64,000 nt of DNA from Cerina litoralis (GTDB taxonomy: Bacteria > Bacteroidota > Bacteroidia > Flavobacteriales > Flavobacteriaceae), in NCBI GenBank assembly GCA_022008415.1, contig JAIRBC010000003.1, positions 124,001 through 188,000 on the forward strand, read 5' to 3'. Below are positions 1-9,375 of this stretch, piece after piece. Below the pieces are notes generated by a model. The model was given only the letters and a program-made list of their open reading frames with translations. It searched no databases and had not been told where the DNA came from. How positions within the stretch are numbered: the first letter of the stretch is position 1; each line of letters begins with the position of its first letter. The translations under genes and the position numbers were made by a program.

Positions 1-324
1 TCCCACCAAAATATACATGGGACCGGGGCAGGCCCCGGCCAGTGCCCATCCCAGACCAAAGATGGTCCCTCCCAAAATGTTGGCCTTATATTGTTTTTCC
101 TTGGGTTGAAATTCAATTATTTGCCCCTCGGTGCTCTTGAGTTTCGCGCTCTTGAAAACCAGAACGAAAATGATTCCCAAAAAAACGGCAGAACCGATAA
201 TCCCGTACATGTGGAAAGACTGAAATTTGAACATTTCATATATCCTATACCAGGAAACCGCCTCCGACTTCACTAAAACGATACCGAAAAAGATACCGAC
301 CAAAAGGAATTTTAAATATTTCAT
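1..324 (-). CDS. YeeE/YedE-type transporter subunit (DUF6691-like), 3' part cut by window edge
   Basis: The frame is open from an ATG at 324 to the first base of the window, so 108 codons of the N-terminal part are seen. The visible protein has a first membrane segment at residues 4-18, a second at about 40-57 and the start of a third at about 84-98, followed by a GACPGP motif with Cys99. This short one-Cys form is typical of the second half of split YeeE/YedE (TsuA-like) thiosulfate or sulfur-compound importers. It lies 118 bp downstream of the first half (443-1003) on the same strand, so the two probably form one transporter. Family assignment comes from recalled motifs and from the pairing. 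The substrate is inferred. Confidence 0.75.
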   Translation of the reverse strand, partial: MKYLKFLLVGIFFGIVLVKSEAVSWYRIYEMFKFQSFHMYGIIGSAVFLGIIFVLVFKSAKLKSTEGQIIEFQPKEKQYKANILGGTIFGLGWALAGACPGPMYILVG

Positions 325-442
325 CTGTTTGTTGTTTGGGGTTTGTTGTTCGGGGTTTTGCTTACTGGTTAGTTTTCACTTCCTGCTTTAAAAAGCCTGT
401 AATGACATCCAACAGTCTACGTTCTCTTCTCTTTTCGCTTTT

Positions 443-1003
443 TCAACCAAATATCAAGGGCAGTAAGAAATAGGTCATCGCCATCCCACCAATAAAGAAT
501 CCGATAACCGCGACAAGGGAGGGCAATTGCAGGTTGCTCAGCCCGGTAATGGCATGTCCGGATGTGCATCCCCCGGCATACCGCGTACCAAATCCGACCA
601 AAAATCCGGCGACGATCAAGATTCCAAAACCTTTCAGAGAGGCTGCGTTTTCCCAACTATAAATTTCTGGTGGCAATAGGGATTCCCCAGCTCGCATAAA
701 GCCAAGTTCCCCCAAATCATCAACCGTCTGCGGGTTCAATGCTATCGCGCTGTTGTCCGATAGAAAATGAGTCGCCAAATAGCCGCCTATGACAGCTCCC
801 AGGACAACAACAAGGTTCCAACGCTGCTTTTTCCAGTCGAACTTAAAGTACTCGGAAAATTTACCGGCGCCCCCCATGGCGCAGAGGGATTCGAGATTGG
901 AAGACATTCCAAACGTCTTTCCAAAATAGATCAACAGTAGCATCGTCAACGCAATCAACGGACCGGAGATATACCAAGGCCAGGGTTGTAAGATAACTTC
1001 CAT
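443..1003 (-). CDS. YeeE/YedE family sulfur-compound transporter subunit
   Basis: A 186-aa integral membrane protein with hydrophobic segments at about 11-27, 63-80, 125-140 and 162-180. It has the two family cysteine motifs, CAMGG at residue 41 and GGCTSGHAITG around Cys146, which line the thiosulfate path in characterised YeeE proteins. It is half the length of full YeeE (about 350 aa). Split proteins like this work with a partner such as the one encoded just downstream (1-324). The likely role is import of thiosulfate or a related sulfur compound through the inner membrane. A SulP permease and a persulfide dioxygenase are encoded at 36.7-40 kb, so sulfur handling recurs in this window, although the genes are far apart. 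Confidence 0.85.
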   Translation of the reverse strand: MEVILQPWPWYISGPLIALTMLLLIYFGKTFGMSSNLESLCAMGGAGKFSEYFKFDWKKQRWNLVVVLGAVIGGYLATHFLSDNSAIALNPQTVDDLGELGFMRAGESLLPPEIYSWENAASLKGFGILIVAGFLVGFGTRYAGGCTSGHAITGLSNLQLPSLVAVIGFFIGGMAMTYFLLPLIFG

Positions 1004-1284
1004 AAATTTCTAATTTTTACAAATATACTGTGTAAGGTCCAATAAACTCGTCCCGAGTTTTTTTTCCAGCCCCCGAAGCGTCGCGGTCACATTTTCACTC
1101 GTACCAGATCGTGCAGGAAGCCATAAATCCCCGTTCCTCCCAATCGCTATCGGGAAAGAAGCTCAAAGCGGGTTCAATATCAAAAAAACTCCCAGGATCA
1201 TTAAAAGTCTTGGAAGTTTTGGTTGGGCCATCTACCAAACCCTATGATCGATCAAGCTTATGATATAAGATGAAAATAGAGGCC

Positions 1285-2799
1285 CTAAAAGTTAATGGTG
1301 TATCCAAAAGTCACATTCGTATTCTTTTTATTGATATGTGCCGGGGTAGGAAATCCGGTATCGTAAAGGTATTTGTCCATGTCGCGAAACGATTGGTTAA
1401 AGGCCACGTCCAACCTGCTGGGTCCAAAATTGAACCCCACACCCGTGGAATATCCGTTAAGACTTCCAACGGTAATACCGTTTTTAAAAGGGCTCTGTTC
1501 ATATCTATACCCTCCCCTTAAGCTAAAAACCCGACCCAACCTATATTCTCCACCTACCCTAATGGAGGATACGCCGCCCAATTGGTTTGAGATATATTCG
1601 TTTTCGGAAGCAAAGCTAGGGTCATTGTTGGGTCTTAATTCCGCGTTAGACATATCTTGGAAGGCGTAGTCCAGGCTTAAAAGGCCGTTTTTTCCGAACA
1701 CCACTGCCATACTACCGGTCACCTTGCCGGGTGTTTTAATGGTATAGGAATTATAGACGTTGACAATATCAAAATTAATATAGCCAATATCGGAATCCGC
1801 AAGATCGGAATTTATTTTCTGGGAAGTTTCATCCTTCAGGTCATACCAAGTCGGGGACTCATAGCTGGCGCCCACCCTAAAGAATTCGTTCACTTTTGCT
1901 ATTGCTCCCAAACTAAAGGAAAACCCATATCCTTCTGTATGCAGAAAGTTGTCAAATGAAGTAAAGGAGATTTCCGAATTGGGGGCAAAACCGCTTTCCC
2001 GAAGGGTAGTAATTTTATTGTACACCACTGAATTGAAGTTCATGGATGCCCCCAGGTATAGAAAATTTTTATATTGTGAAGCAAAATTAGCGGTCATTTT
2101 ACTATTTTGACCGGAGGTGCTTTGGGTGTAATCCTGATTTACTTGAATGTAGCTGGCATTGGATATATAATCCGTACCGTTGTCGTCAGAGGCGTTCAAG
2201 GGATCGATGATGCCACCGTAATATCCTAAAAATGCCTGCTGGGCCGAATATCCAAAGCTGGACCCAATATCCAGATAGGCGTCCTCGATATATTCCCCAT
2301 CCTGCAAAAGGATGTTGCCAAAAGGAACACCTTCGGCATAGTTTAAAAAGTAATTGTCGATTCCTTGATCGCTGGGCCCGGAAATATACAGGGCGTCATT
2401 AAAATTCTGAACCATATCATAGTTAAAGGCCATTGTAAATCTTTTCCAATCGTTATTGCCGGAGCTGTTTTCAAAAACAAAAGCTCCCCCACCTTGGTTG
2501 AACCGGAAAGTATTCAGACTGCTGTTATTAGTCTGACCAAAATAGGAACTCTCATTGGCACTGTTATAGTTGGCAGCCGTAAGGGTAAATTGATTGTTCA
2601 GGAAAACGGCCGAACCTGCAGGGTTAATGTTCAAAGCGGATAAATCGCCGCCCAAGGCACCAAACGCACCACTAAGACCTTGATAGCGAGCTGTTCCCTG
2701 AATGTTCTCAGTGCTCAATCTCAATACATCGTTGATATTTTGGGCAGTGGCCAAGACACAAGCAAATAGAAACAGTATAGTAAAGGTATACTTCTTCAT
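1285..2799 (-). CDS. OmpP1/FadL-like outer membrane beta-barrel protein
   Basis: A 504-aa protein with a clear signal peptide (residues 1-19, cleavage after ATAQ). The mature N-terminus has the SALNINPAGSAV stretch typical of the plug region of OmpP1/FadL/TodX proteins in Bacteroidota, where family members carry hydrophobic compounds across the outer membrane. The rest is alternating strands with many aromatic and Asn/Ser residues, ending in a Phe-terminated strand (FGYTINF) as expected for barrel insertion by the Bam complex. It is followed on the same strand by nothing until 1003, and the lipoprotein gene upstream (stop at 2837) is 37 bp away, so the two may be co-transcribed. The carried substrate cannot be read from the sequence. 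Confidence 0.85.
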   Translation of the reverse strand: MKKYTFTILFLFACVLATAQNINDVLRLSTENIQGTARYQGLSGAFGALGGDLSALNINPAGSAVFLNNQFTLTAANYNSANESSYFGQTNNSSLNTFRFNQGGGAFVFENSSGNNDWKRFTMAFNYDMVQNFNDALYISGPSDQGIDNYFLNYAEGVPFGNILLQDGEYIEDAYLDIGSSFGYSAQQAFLGYYGGIIDPLNASDDNGTDYISNASYIQVNQDYTQSTSGQNSKMTANFASQYKNFLYLGASMNFNSVVYNKITTLRESGFAPNSEISFTSFDNFLHTEGYGFSFSLGAIAKVNEFFRVGASYESPTWYDLKDETSQKINSDLADSDIGYINFDIVNVYNSYTIKTPGKVTGSMAVVFGKNGLLSLDYAFQDMSNAELRPNNDPSFASENEYISNQLGGVSSIRVGGEYRLGRVFSLRGGYRYEQSPFKNGITVGSLNGYSTGVGFNFGPSRLDVAFNQSFRDMDKYLYDTGFPTPAHINKKNTNVTFGYTINF

Positions 2800-2836
2800 C
2801 TGTTAGATTTTGAATTTTGTAATTGGATTGTTGGAC

Positions 2837-3997
2837 TTAATTTCTGCGTGACCCGCTGCTGCCCGAAGAGGACCTAACCGCACCGGACGAACCGGAACTT
2901 CGGTAACTGCCACTGGAGCTTCGTGCACTAGTATTTCCCGAGCTACGATATGAGGGACGTGACACCGATGACGGACGAGAATTGCTGGAGCGTGCGGGCG
3001 CCGAACTTCTATACGTGCGACTACTTGTATTTCTATTGGAGTTGCTGTATGTACTTCTTCTCGAGTTGGTTTGATTGCCTTTGGAGCTGTAGGAAGGCAC
3101 CGCCCTTGTACTTCTACTTGTACGGTAAGACCTATTTTGCGCGGCCGCGTCTACACCTACGCTTCTTCTCGCGGTAGTGCTGCTCCTGTAATCCGTAGTC
3201 CTTCTCGCCGTTGAGGCAGTAGAGCCCGTACTTGATCGATACCTTGCATTGGCCGTTCTGCTGTTCAGGGCAGTACTATTGGAACGCCTTGCGGTATTAG
3301 CGGTAAGATAATTATTGTTGTAGTAGCCCCGTCGCCCCGACGTGTACCCATAATGCCGGTTGCTATAACCGTAATAAGGATAGTAGGGATAATAAGGATA
3401 ATAGGGGTATGTTGGACCGTACCAACCGCCGCCCCAGGCCCAGCCGGGATATCCGCCATACCAGTAGCCGCCTCCGTAATATCCTCCGTAATATCCACCA
3501 TACCAAGGGCTATACCACGGGCGGTAGCCCCAGTATCCACCGTAGCCCCAGGCCCAAGGATTGTAGTAACCGTATCCTATACCGCCATAACCGCCGCTGT
3601 AGACATTTATGTTAACCGAGGTGGGATTATCGCCCCAGCCTCCATAACCGTTATAGTCATTGCTGGAGGCAAAATAATTGCCTTGTGAAGCAGGTGCAAT
3701 ACTGTCTTGGTCCGAACCTCCATAGTAACTATCCACATCGGTAAATATTTCGCTGTCCAGAACATCTTGGTACTGATTTGCTTTTTCGCCGAAATATTCC
3801 CCGTAGGTGTTTGACTGTTGTTGTGGTTGGGATTTAGAATAGTTCCCCTCGGCGACCCGTTGGTTGCCGTCAGAGTATATGCCGTCGTTGTCATAGTAGG
3901 ATGCCTGCTGATAAGACCCACAGGATACAACAAAGAATCCTATGAGTGCCGCCAGGGCAAACATTCCTAATTTTTTGTGGGGTAGTGAATATATCAT
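2837..3997 (-). CDS. Tyr/Gly-rich lipoprotein with Ser/Arg-rich tail
   Basis: The start is set at the ATG at 3997, which gives a 386-aa product. A more upstream TTG at 4036 would put 13 polar residues before the signal peptide. A lipobox (VVSCG, Cys26) follows a hydrophobic stretch. The mature protein has an acidic segment, then at about residues 120-220 a very Gly/Tyr/Trp/Pro-rich block of GGYYGGY and PYYPYY units, then a basic tail of about 160 residues made mostly of Ser, Arg, Thr, Asn and Gly. No catalytic domain is visible. The composition suggests a disordered or adhesive envelope protein. Low-complexity content on the opposite strand produces long shadow reading frames that are not genes. 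Function unknown. Confidence 0.8.
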   Translation of the reverse strand: MIYSLPHKKLGMFALAALIGFFVVSCGSYQQASYYDNDGIYSDGNQRVAEGNYSKSQPQQQSNTYGEYFGEKANQYQDVLDSEIFTDVDSYYGGSDQDSIAPASQGNYFASSNDYNGYGGWGDNPTSVNINVYSGGYGGIGYGYYNPWAWGYGGYWGYRPWYSPWYGGYYGGYYGGGYWYGGYPGWAWGGGWYGPTYPYYPYYPYYPYYGYSNRHYGYTSGRRGYYNNNYLTANTARRSNSTALNSRTANARYRSSTGSTASTARRTTDYRSSTTARRSVGVDAAAQNRSYRTSRSTRAVPSYSSKGNQTNSRRSTYSNSNRNTSSRTYRSSAPARSSNSRPSSVSRPSYRSSGNTSARSSSGSYRSSGSSGAVRSSSGSSGSRRN

Positions 3998-4119
3998 GGA
4001 TGTATATTTTATATTATAAAGTTTAAATCGGATCAATATTGTTGTTCAATGTAAAAATAGTTAGTTTTACCGATCTATTTTGTTAATAAAATGGCAAGTT
4101 TTATGCCAAACTATAAATA

Positions 4120-5595
4120 ATGGGCAAAAATCTATCTAAAAGAAGCGAAGATTACTCCAAATGGTATAACGAACTAGTCGTTAAGGCCGACTTGGCCGAA
4201 AACTCGGGTGTTAGGGGCTGTATGGTAATCAAACCCTATGGTTACGCCATATGGGAAAAGATGCAAGCCGCGCTAGACAGAATGTTCAAGGATACGGGTC
4301 ATGAGAACGCCTATTTTCCTTTGTTTATTCCTAAATCTTACCTTAGTAAGGAAGCGAGCCATGTAGAAGGATTTGCAAAGGAATGTGCCGTGGTGACGCA
4401 TTACAGGCTAAAAAATGCAGAAGACGGTAGTGGGATAATTGTGGATCCAGAGGCAAAGCTAGAGGAAGAACTTATCGTTAGACCTACATCGGAAACCATT
4501 ATTTGGGATACGTATAGAAAATGGATACAGTCTTACCGGGATCTTCCCTTGTTGATCAATCAGTGGGCCAATGTGGTCCGTTGGGAAATGCGGACGCGCC
4601 TTTTTTTGCGAACCGCCGAATTTTTATGGCAAGAAGGGCATACCGCCCATGCAACCGAAGCCGAAGCTGTTGCGGAAGCAGAGCAGATGATGAACGTTTA
4701 TGCAGACTTTGCGGAGAACTTTATGGCTATGCCCGTGATCAAGGGCACTAAAACGGAAAGTGAACGTTTTGCCGGAGCTTTGGAAACCTATTGCATAGAG
4801 GCGCTTATGCAGGACGGCAAGGCATTGCAAGCGGGAACTTCCCATTATTTAGGCCAGAATTTTGCAAAAGCTTTTGATGTGATGTTTGCCACGAAAGAAG
4901 GAAAGCAAGAATACGTTTGGGCTACCTCTTGGGGAGTCTCTACAAGACTTATGGGAGCATTGGTCATGACCCATAGTGACGACAACGGCTTGGTGCTGCC
5001 CCCTAAATTGGCGCCCATACAAGTGGTTATAGTACCTATTTACAAAGGTTTGGATCAGCTGAATGCCATTTCTGAAAAAGTTGCTCCTTTGGTGAAGCAA
5101 CTTCGGGCCAAAGGCATTTCGGTCAAATATGATGACAGGGATACCCAGAAGCCAGGTTTTAAATTCAATGAATACGAACTTAAAGGAGTGCCTGTCCGTT
5201 TGGCCATCGGCCAACGCGATTTGGATAATAACACCTACGAGGTGGCACGTAGGGATACCTTGCAAAAAGAAACCGTACCCAATGATGAGGTGGTACTTAA
5301 AATTGAGTTTTTACTGGAAGACATTCAGCGGAATATTTATCGAAAAGCATTAGACTTTCGGGAATCACATGTCACCTCGGTTGATACCTACGAGGAGTTT
5401 AAATCGGTTTTAAAGAATAATGGTGGTTTTATCTCGGCCCATTGGGACGGCACGGTCGAAACAGAGGAAAAAATTAAGGAAGGGACCAAAGCTACGATAC
5501 GCTGTATTCCCTTAGAAGCCAAGGAAGAAAAAGGCAGCTGTATGGTAACGGGTAAACCATCTTCGAGACGGGTCTTGTTTGCGAGGGCCTATTAG
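4120..5595 (+). CDS. proS: prolyl-tRNA synthetase (short archaeal/eukaryal-like form)
   Basis: A 491-aa class II aminoacyl-tRNA synthetase that charges tRNA-Pro. The class II motif 2 region is visible at about 147-177 ([20 protein letters not shown]), and a motif 3 region with [20 protein letters not shown] around residue 270. The anticodon-binding domain follows from about 290, and the C-terminal domain ends in a Tyr (FARAY), a hallmark of the archaeal/eukaryal-like ProRS. The editing insertion of the long bacterial ProRS is absent. It is transcribed away from the lipoprotein gene across a 122-bp gap. A tRNA-Glu pair follows about 210 bp downstream. Confidence 0.97.
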   Translation: MGKNLSKRSEDYSKWYNELVVKADLAENSGVRGCMVIKPYGYAIWEKMQAALDRMFKDTGHENAYFPLFIPKSYLSKEASHVEGFAKECAVVTHYRLKNAEDGSGIIVDPEAKLEEELIVRPTSETIIWDTYRKWIQSYRDLPLLINQWANVVRWEMRTRLFLRTAEFLWQEGHTAHATEAEAVAEAEQMMNVYADFAENFMAMPVIKGTKTESERFAGALETYCIEALMQDGKALQAGTSHYLGQNFAKAFDVMFATKEGKQEYVWATSWGVSTRLMGALVMTHSDDNGLVLPPKLAPIQVVIVPIYKGLDQLNAISEKVAPLVKQLRAKGISVKYDDRDTQKPGFKFNEYELKGVPVRLAIGQRDLDNNTYEVARRDTLQKETVPNDEVVLKIEFLLEDIQRNIYRKALDFRESHVTSVDTYEEFKSVLKNNGGFISAHWDGTVETEEKIKEGTKATIRCIPLEAKEEKGSCMVTGKPSSRRVLFARAY

Positions 5596-5718
5596 GATGG
5601 AGAGGGATTTTCCCCCATTATTTTTTTAGGATCGATAAAAGGATACTTGTGCTACCAGCGTATAATTTAGTCCAATTTGGTTGCGATGAACCCATTGGCA
5701 AAAAAAATTATTCTGTTG

Positions 5719-5748
5719 TTGCAATAGTGAAAAATAGTTGTATTTTTG
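5719..5748 (+). promoter_or_regulatory. Bacteroidota-type promoter for the tRNA-Glu pair
   Basis: TTG at 5719-5721 and TATTTTTG at 5741-5748, 19 bp apart, match the Bacteroidota housekeeping promoter (-33 TTG, -7 TAnnTTTG). It lies 60 bp before the first tRNA-Glu gene. Confidence 0.7.
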
Positions 5749-5808
5749 CACCCGCTTGAATGGCATTATCAATTGATGTTGTCGATGGTTGCAATGGCAT
5801 AACGTAAT

Positions 5809-5880
5809 GGTCCGTTCGTCTAGGGGTTAGGACGCCAGGTTTTCATCCTGGTAACAGGGGTTCGATTCCCCTACGGACTA
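5809..5880 (+). tRNA. tRNA-Glu (anticodon TTC), copy 1
   Basis: A 72-nt cloverleaf with acceptor stem GGTCCGT/ACGGACT (1:72 is a G-T pair), anticodon loop with TTC, and T-arm GGGGTTCGATTCCCC. The terminal CCA is not encoded. Copy 2 lies 81 bp downstream and is nearly identical, so both are probably on one transcript. Confidence 0.97.
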
Positions 5881-5961
5881 CTTTTATAGTTCGGAGCTAA
5901 GAGTGTAGCGTTCAGGGTTAAACTTGCAGGACTCATAATTTTGTTCCGAAAACTGACAATT

Positions 5962-6033
5962 GGCCCGTTCGTCTAGGGGTTAGGACGCCAGGTTTTCATC
6001 CTGGTAGCAGGGGTTCGATTCCCCTACGGGCTA
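5962..6033 (+). tRNA. tRNA-Glu (anticodon TTC), copy 2
   Basis: Identical to the copy at 5809-5880 except for a compensated acceptor pair (GGCCCGT/ACGGGCT, T-A changed to C-G at 3:70) and one base after the anticodon stem (GGTAGC instead of GGTAAC). CCA is not encoded. Confidence 0.97.
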
Positions 6034-6217
6034 CAAAGGAATTACGATTGAAGGGTTACGATTTATATAATTGCTTTTTTGGGAAGCAAATAAAATCTAA
6101 AAACGGTCGATCTAATAACTAAAATAAAAAAAGTAAAGTACGAACTTGGTCCTACTTGTTTCTTATTCGGGAAAGTATGTCGAATATCGTGCATCAAAAA
6201 TTCATAAATAGAAAAAC

Positions 6218-6469
6218 ATGGCAAATCACAAGTCGGCATTAAAAAGAATTAGAAGAAACGAATCGGTACGTCTTCGCAACAGGTATCAGCATAAAACTAC
6301 CCGTAACGCCATCAAAAAACTGCGTTCCGAGGAAGACAAGAAAGCTGCCGAGACTTTGTTGCCAACGGTTGTAAGTATGATCGATAGGCTGGCCAAGCGA
6401 AATATAATCCACAATAATAAAGCGGCTAACCTTAAGAGCCAACTTATGAAAAAGGTAGCTGCCCTTTAA
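6218..6469 (+). CDS. rpsT: 30S ribosomal protein S20
   Basis: An 83-aa basic protein starting [15 protein letters not shown], the standard N-terminus of S20, which binds 16S rRNA in the body of the small subunit. The usual conserved C-terminal half ([15 protein letters not shown]) is complete. Length is normal for the family (80-90 aa). A terminator hairpin follows at 6499-6528, so the gene ends its own transcript. Confidence 0.97.
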   Translation: MANHKSALKRIRRNESVRLRNRYQHKTTRNAIKKLRSEEDKKAAETLLPTVVSMIDRLAKRNIIHNNKAANLKSQLMKKVAAL

Positions 6470-6498
6470 ACGCTTCTTCTTTTTCTTAAAATTTTTGG

Positions 6499-6528
6499 AA
6501 CGCCCTTTTGTTAGAAGGGGCGTTTTTT
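6499..6528 (+). terminator. rho-independent terminator after rpsT
   Basis: AACGCCCTTT pairs with AAGGGGCGTT (10 bp with one G-T pair) around a short loop and is followed by a T-run. Confidence 0.85.
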
Positions 6529-6727
6529 GTTTGCCCATATTCAATTTTTGAAATCCATTCTACAATGGGTTTCCTTCGGTTCTGGTAGTTTTCTACAATT
6601 CATATACTTTATTTGCGTTAATTTTACAGCTTGGTGGTTTAATCTTTTAGTGAAGAACGGGGAATATCACATTAAGCAGGTATCCGAAAAAATTTAGGCC
6701 ACTTCCGAATAAAAGGTGTTTGTCCAA

Positions 6728-8752
6728 ATGAAAAAATCAATTCTTTTCTTTTTTATTGCCCTGGTTAAGGTAACAATTTTGAATGCCCAAATCTTTGAAC
6801 CGGTTGAATGGACGACATCGGTAGAAAAGGTAACGGCTACGGAATACAGTTTGGTCTCAACGGCGACTATAGACCCGGGTTGGCATATGTATTCCCAGGA
6901 AGTTCCCGAAGATGGTCCTATTTCTACGAGTTTCAATTACAACCCCTCGGGTGGTTTTGAAGTGGTAGGTCCAACAAAAGAGGAAAAAGGCCACACCGTC
7001 CACGATCCGGTTTTCGATATGGTCATCACCTATTTTGAGGATAAAGCGGAGTTTCGACAGCAGATAAACCTATTAGACCCAGATCTGGAAAGTATTGAAG
7101 GGGAAGTAGAGTTTATGGTCTGTGATGATGAGAAATGTCTACCGCCCACCACGGTATCATTAACTTATTACATCAAGGGAAAGGAACCGACCTTTGGAAA
7201 TTCAGTAGGAATCGGAACCTTGAATGGAGGTCAGGATATAAAAAAGGTCGACGCGGTCGATATACCTTCTGCCGAGCCTGAACAAGGAAAACAGGGCAGT
7301 GATAAAAGGGGCCTGTGGGGTATATTTTTTATCGCATTTCTCTCCGGTTTTGCTGCACTGCTGACCCCCTGTGTATTTCCAATGATTCCAATGACGGTCA
7401 GTTTTTTTACAAAACAAAGCGAGACTAGGGCCAAGGGCGTCAGGAATGCTATAATTTATGGCTTGGCCATAATTGTAATTTATGTTTTGCTGGGGACAGC
7501 GGTTACGGCCATTTTTGGGGCGGATTCCTTAAATGCCTTGGCTACAAATGTATGGTTCAATCTCCTTTTCTTTCTTTTACTGGTAGTTTTTGCGCTGTCA
7601 TTTTTGGGTGCATTTGAGATTTTATTGCCCAACTCTTGGACCAATAAGGTAGATAAACAGTCGGATAGGGGAGGTGTTATTGGGATTTTCTTTATGGCTC
7701 TTGCCCTTGCCTTGGTCTCCTTTTCCTGCACGGGCCCTATAGTAGGAACCTTGCTAGTGGAAGCGGCCTTAAGGGGAGGGATAGGCCCAATTGTTGGGAT
7801 GTTTGGTTTCTCCTTGGCCATTGCGCTACCGTTTGCCCTTTTTGCGGCTTTTCCGGGGTGGATGAATTCTCTTCCCAAATCCGGTGGCTGGCTCAACACG
7901 GTTAAGGTTTTCTTGGGATTTTTGGAGTTGGCGCTCGCCTTTAAATTTTTATCACAGGCCGATCTGGTCCTGCAACTTCATTTGCTGGAGCGGGAAGTTT
8001 TTCTTTCCATTTGGATCGCAATCTTTGGCGCCCTTGCCTTGTACCTTTTTGGCAAGATCCAGTTGCCCCATGACTCCCCAACAACGAATATTTCGGTAGG
8101 AAGACTGAGCATGGGACTATTGGTTTTGGCCTTTACTATTTATATGGTCCCAGGCCTATGGGGTGCCCCACTTAAACTCATTAGTGCTTTTCCACCGCCA
8201 TTGGAATACAGCGAATCTCCCTATGGTGTGGGTTATACCAAGGCACAAAACGGTAGCAGTGTTTCGGAATCGTCAAAACTTCCTGAAGGAGCCCATTGGC
8301 TACCCCCGCACGACATCCTGGCCTTTAACGATTACGACAAAGGACTGGCCTACGCAAAAAAGGTGGGGAAGCCCGTGATGTTAGACTTTACCGGTTGGGC
8401 GTGTGTTAACTGCCGAAAAATGGAGCAGAACGTATGGCCGGATAGTCGGGTACTTCATCTGCTCAAAAATGAGGTAGTATTGGTGTCCCTTTATGTGGAT
8501 GATAAAAGGGAGCTCGAAACCGCGGTGGATTCCAAACTAAAGCCGGGCAAGAAACTGAAGTATATTGGGCAAAAATGGAGCGAGTTCCAAACGTTGAGAT
8601 ATCAGGCCAATACCCAACCTTTCTATGTGTTGATAGGACATGACGAGCAGAAATTGGCTCCCCCCACAGCCTATACACCCGATGCGGACGACTATTACGA
8701 TTGGTTAAATGGGGGAATCGATAAATTTAAAAAAGTAACCGCTCCGTTTTAA
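6728..8752 (+). CDS. DsbD-like thiol:disulfide interchange protein
   Basis: The start is set at the ATG at 6728, where a signal peptide begins (MKKSILFFFIAL, cleavage near NAQ). An ATG four codons upstream would only add MFVQ. The 674-aa product has the three DsbD parts: a periplasmic N-terminal Ig-like domain (about 20-150) with Cys in VCDDEKCLPP, a membrane core (about 195-450) carrying the two conserved Cys motifs LTPCVFPM and FSCTGPIVG, and a C-terminal thioredoxin-fold domain with CVNC at 559-562 (GWACVNCRKM). It passes electrons from cytoplasmic thioredoxin to periplasmic proteins, typically for disulfide isomerisation or cytochrome c maturation. It is monocistronic by spacing. Confidence 0.93.
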   Translation: MKKSILFFFIALVKVTILNAQIFEPVEWTTSVEKVTATEYSLVSTATIDPGWHMYSQEVPEDGPISTSFNYNPSGGFEVVGPTKEEKGHTVHDPVFDMVITYFEDKAEFRQQINLLDPDLESIEGEVEFMVCDDEKCLPPTTVSLTYYIKGKEPTFGNSVGIGTLNGGQDIKKVDAVDIPSAEPEQGKQGSDKRGLWGIFFIAFLSGFAALLTPCVFPMIPMTVSFFTKQSETRAKGVRNAIIYGLAIIVIYVLLGTAVTAIFGADSLNALATNVWFNLLFFLLLVVFALSFLGAFEILLPNSWTNKVDKQSDRGGVIGIFFMALALALVSFSCTGPIVGTLLVEAALRGGIGPIVGMFGFSLAIALPFALFAAFPGWMNSLPKSGGWLNTVKVFLGFLELALAFKFLSQADLVLQLHLLEREVFLSIWIAIFGALALYLFGKIQLPHDSPTTNISVGRLSMGLLVLAFTIYMVPGLWGAPLKLISAFPPPLEYSESPYGVGYTKAQNGSSVSESSKLPEGAHWLPPHDILAFNDYDKGLAYAKKVGKPVMLDFTGWACVNCRKMEQNVWPDSRVLHLLKNEVVLVSLYVDDKRELETAVDSKLKPGKKLKYIGQKWSEFQTLRYQANTQPFYVLIGHDEQKLAPPTAYTPDADDYYDWLNGGIDKFKKVTAPF

Positions 8753-8928
8753 TTGCTTAGAACCGGAAATTGATCGTGAAAATCATAAAGCCTTGATTTT
8801 TAGAACTGGAAAAGATCTATTTAGAGGACAAGGATTTTGCGGTGGATGGAACATTAATTTTCTTCCGCTTTTTTAGAAAAAATTAGGGGTTGTTTGGTCT
8901 TACTTTTATATTTTTGCAATCTCAATTT

Positions 8929-8939
8929 CGGGATGTGGC
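8929..8939 (+). repeat. orphan copy of the first 11 bases of tRNA-Pro(GGG)
   Basis: CGGGATGTGGC here is identical to the 5' end of the tRNA at 9032. It follows a TATTTTTG -7-like element (8909-8916) at the distance expected for a tRNA start, but the sequence after base 11 is unrelated. It looks like the remains of a partial duplication or insertion that separated promoter and tRNA. Confidence 0.5.
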
Positions 8940-9031
8940 ACTTCGTCTCCGCTCAGGATAGGCTACGCGACTTGAGGTTTTTTATTTATTGGGAATTCGG
9001 GTTATTTAAGAACTTGAGCGATCTTATAATT

Positions 9032-9108
9032 CGGGATGTGGCGCAGCCCGGTAGCGCACACGCCTGGGGGGCGTGGGGTCGCAGGTTCAAATCCTGTCAT
9101 CCCGACCA
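9032..9108 (+). tRNA. tRNA-Pro (anticodon GGG)
   Basis: Acceptor stem CGGGATG/CATCCCG, D-arm GCGCAGCCCGGTAGCGC, anticodon stem CACGC/GCGTG with loop CTGGGGG, and T-arm GCAGGTTCAAATCCTGT. The CCA end is encoded at 9106-9108. A terminator follows within 10 bp. The last 19 bases are repeated imperfectly at 9256-9274. Confidence 0.97.
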
Positions 9109-9116
9109 AGCAGAAA

Positions 9117-9146
9117 AGTGATTTGCATTTGCAAATCACTTTTTTT
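9117..9146 (+). terminator. terminator after tRNA-Pro(GGG)
   Basis: AGTGATTTGC and GCAAATCACT form a perfect 10-bp stem with an ATTT loop, followed by seven T. The half-site also appears in the palindrome after tRNA-Pro(TGG) at 52731-52760. Confidence 0.85.
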
Positions 9147-9255
9147 GTTTCCACGAATGTGCAAAACAGAGTTTTGGTAAAAGCGTGGAAACAAAAAAAG
9201 GAGGGCGCGAGCCGTCATTTTTCTATTTGCAACAAAGGGCTGTCAAGGATTATAT

Positions 9256-9274
9256 AAATCCTGTCGTCCCGACC
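9256..9274 (+). repeat. imperfect copy of the 3' end of tRNA-Pro(GGG)
   Basis: AAATCCTGTCGTCCCGACC matches tRNA positions 9089-9107 in 18 of 19 bases (G for A). This is the pattern left by site-specific integration into a tRNA 3' end. No integrase lies between the copies, so it is at most a relic of a former attachment site. Confidence 0.5.
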
Positions 9275-9375
9275 TGTAATGAGGTTCTGTTGACCCATAG
9301 CATACGGGATCGGGTTTTAAAGTGGGAAGAGTTTAACAAGCAGTGCCCCTATTCTACTTACGACAATTTTAAGTT

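Noticed and set aside
3265..3933. Long frames overlapping the Tyr/Gly-rich lipoprotein gene (91-111 aa)
   Set aside because: They arise from the skewed codons of the low-complexity gene; no domain or start context supports them.
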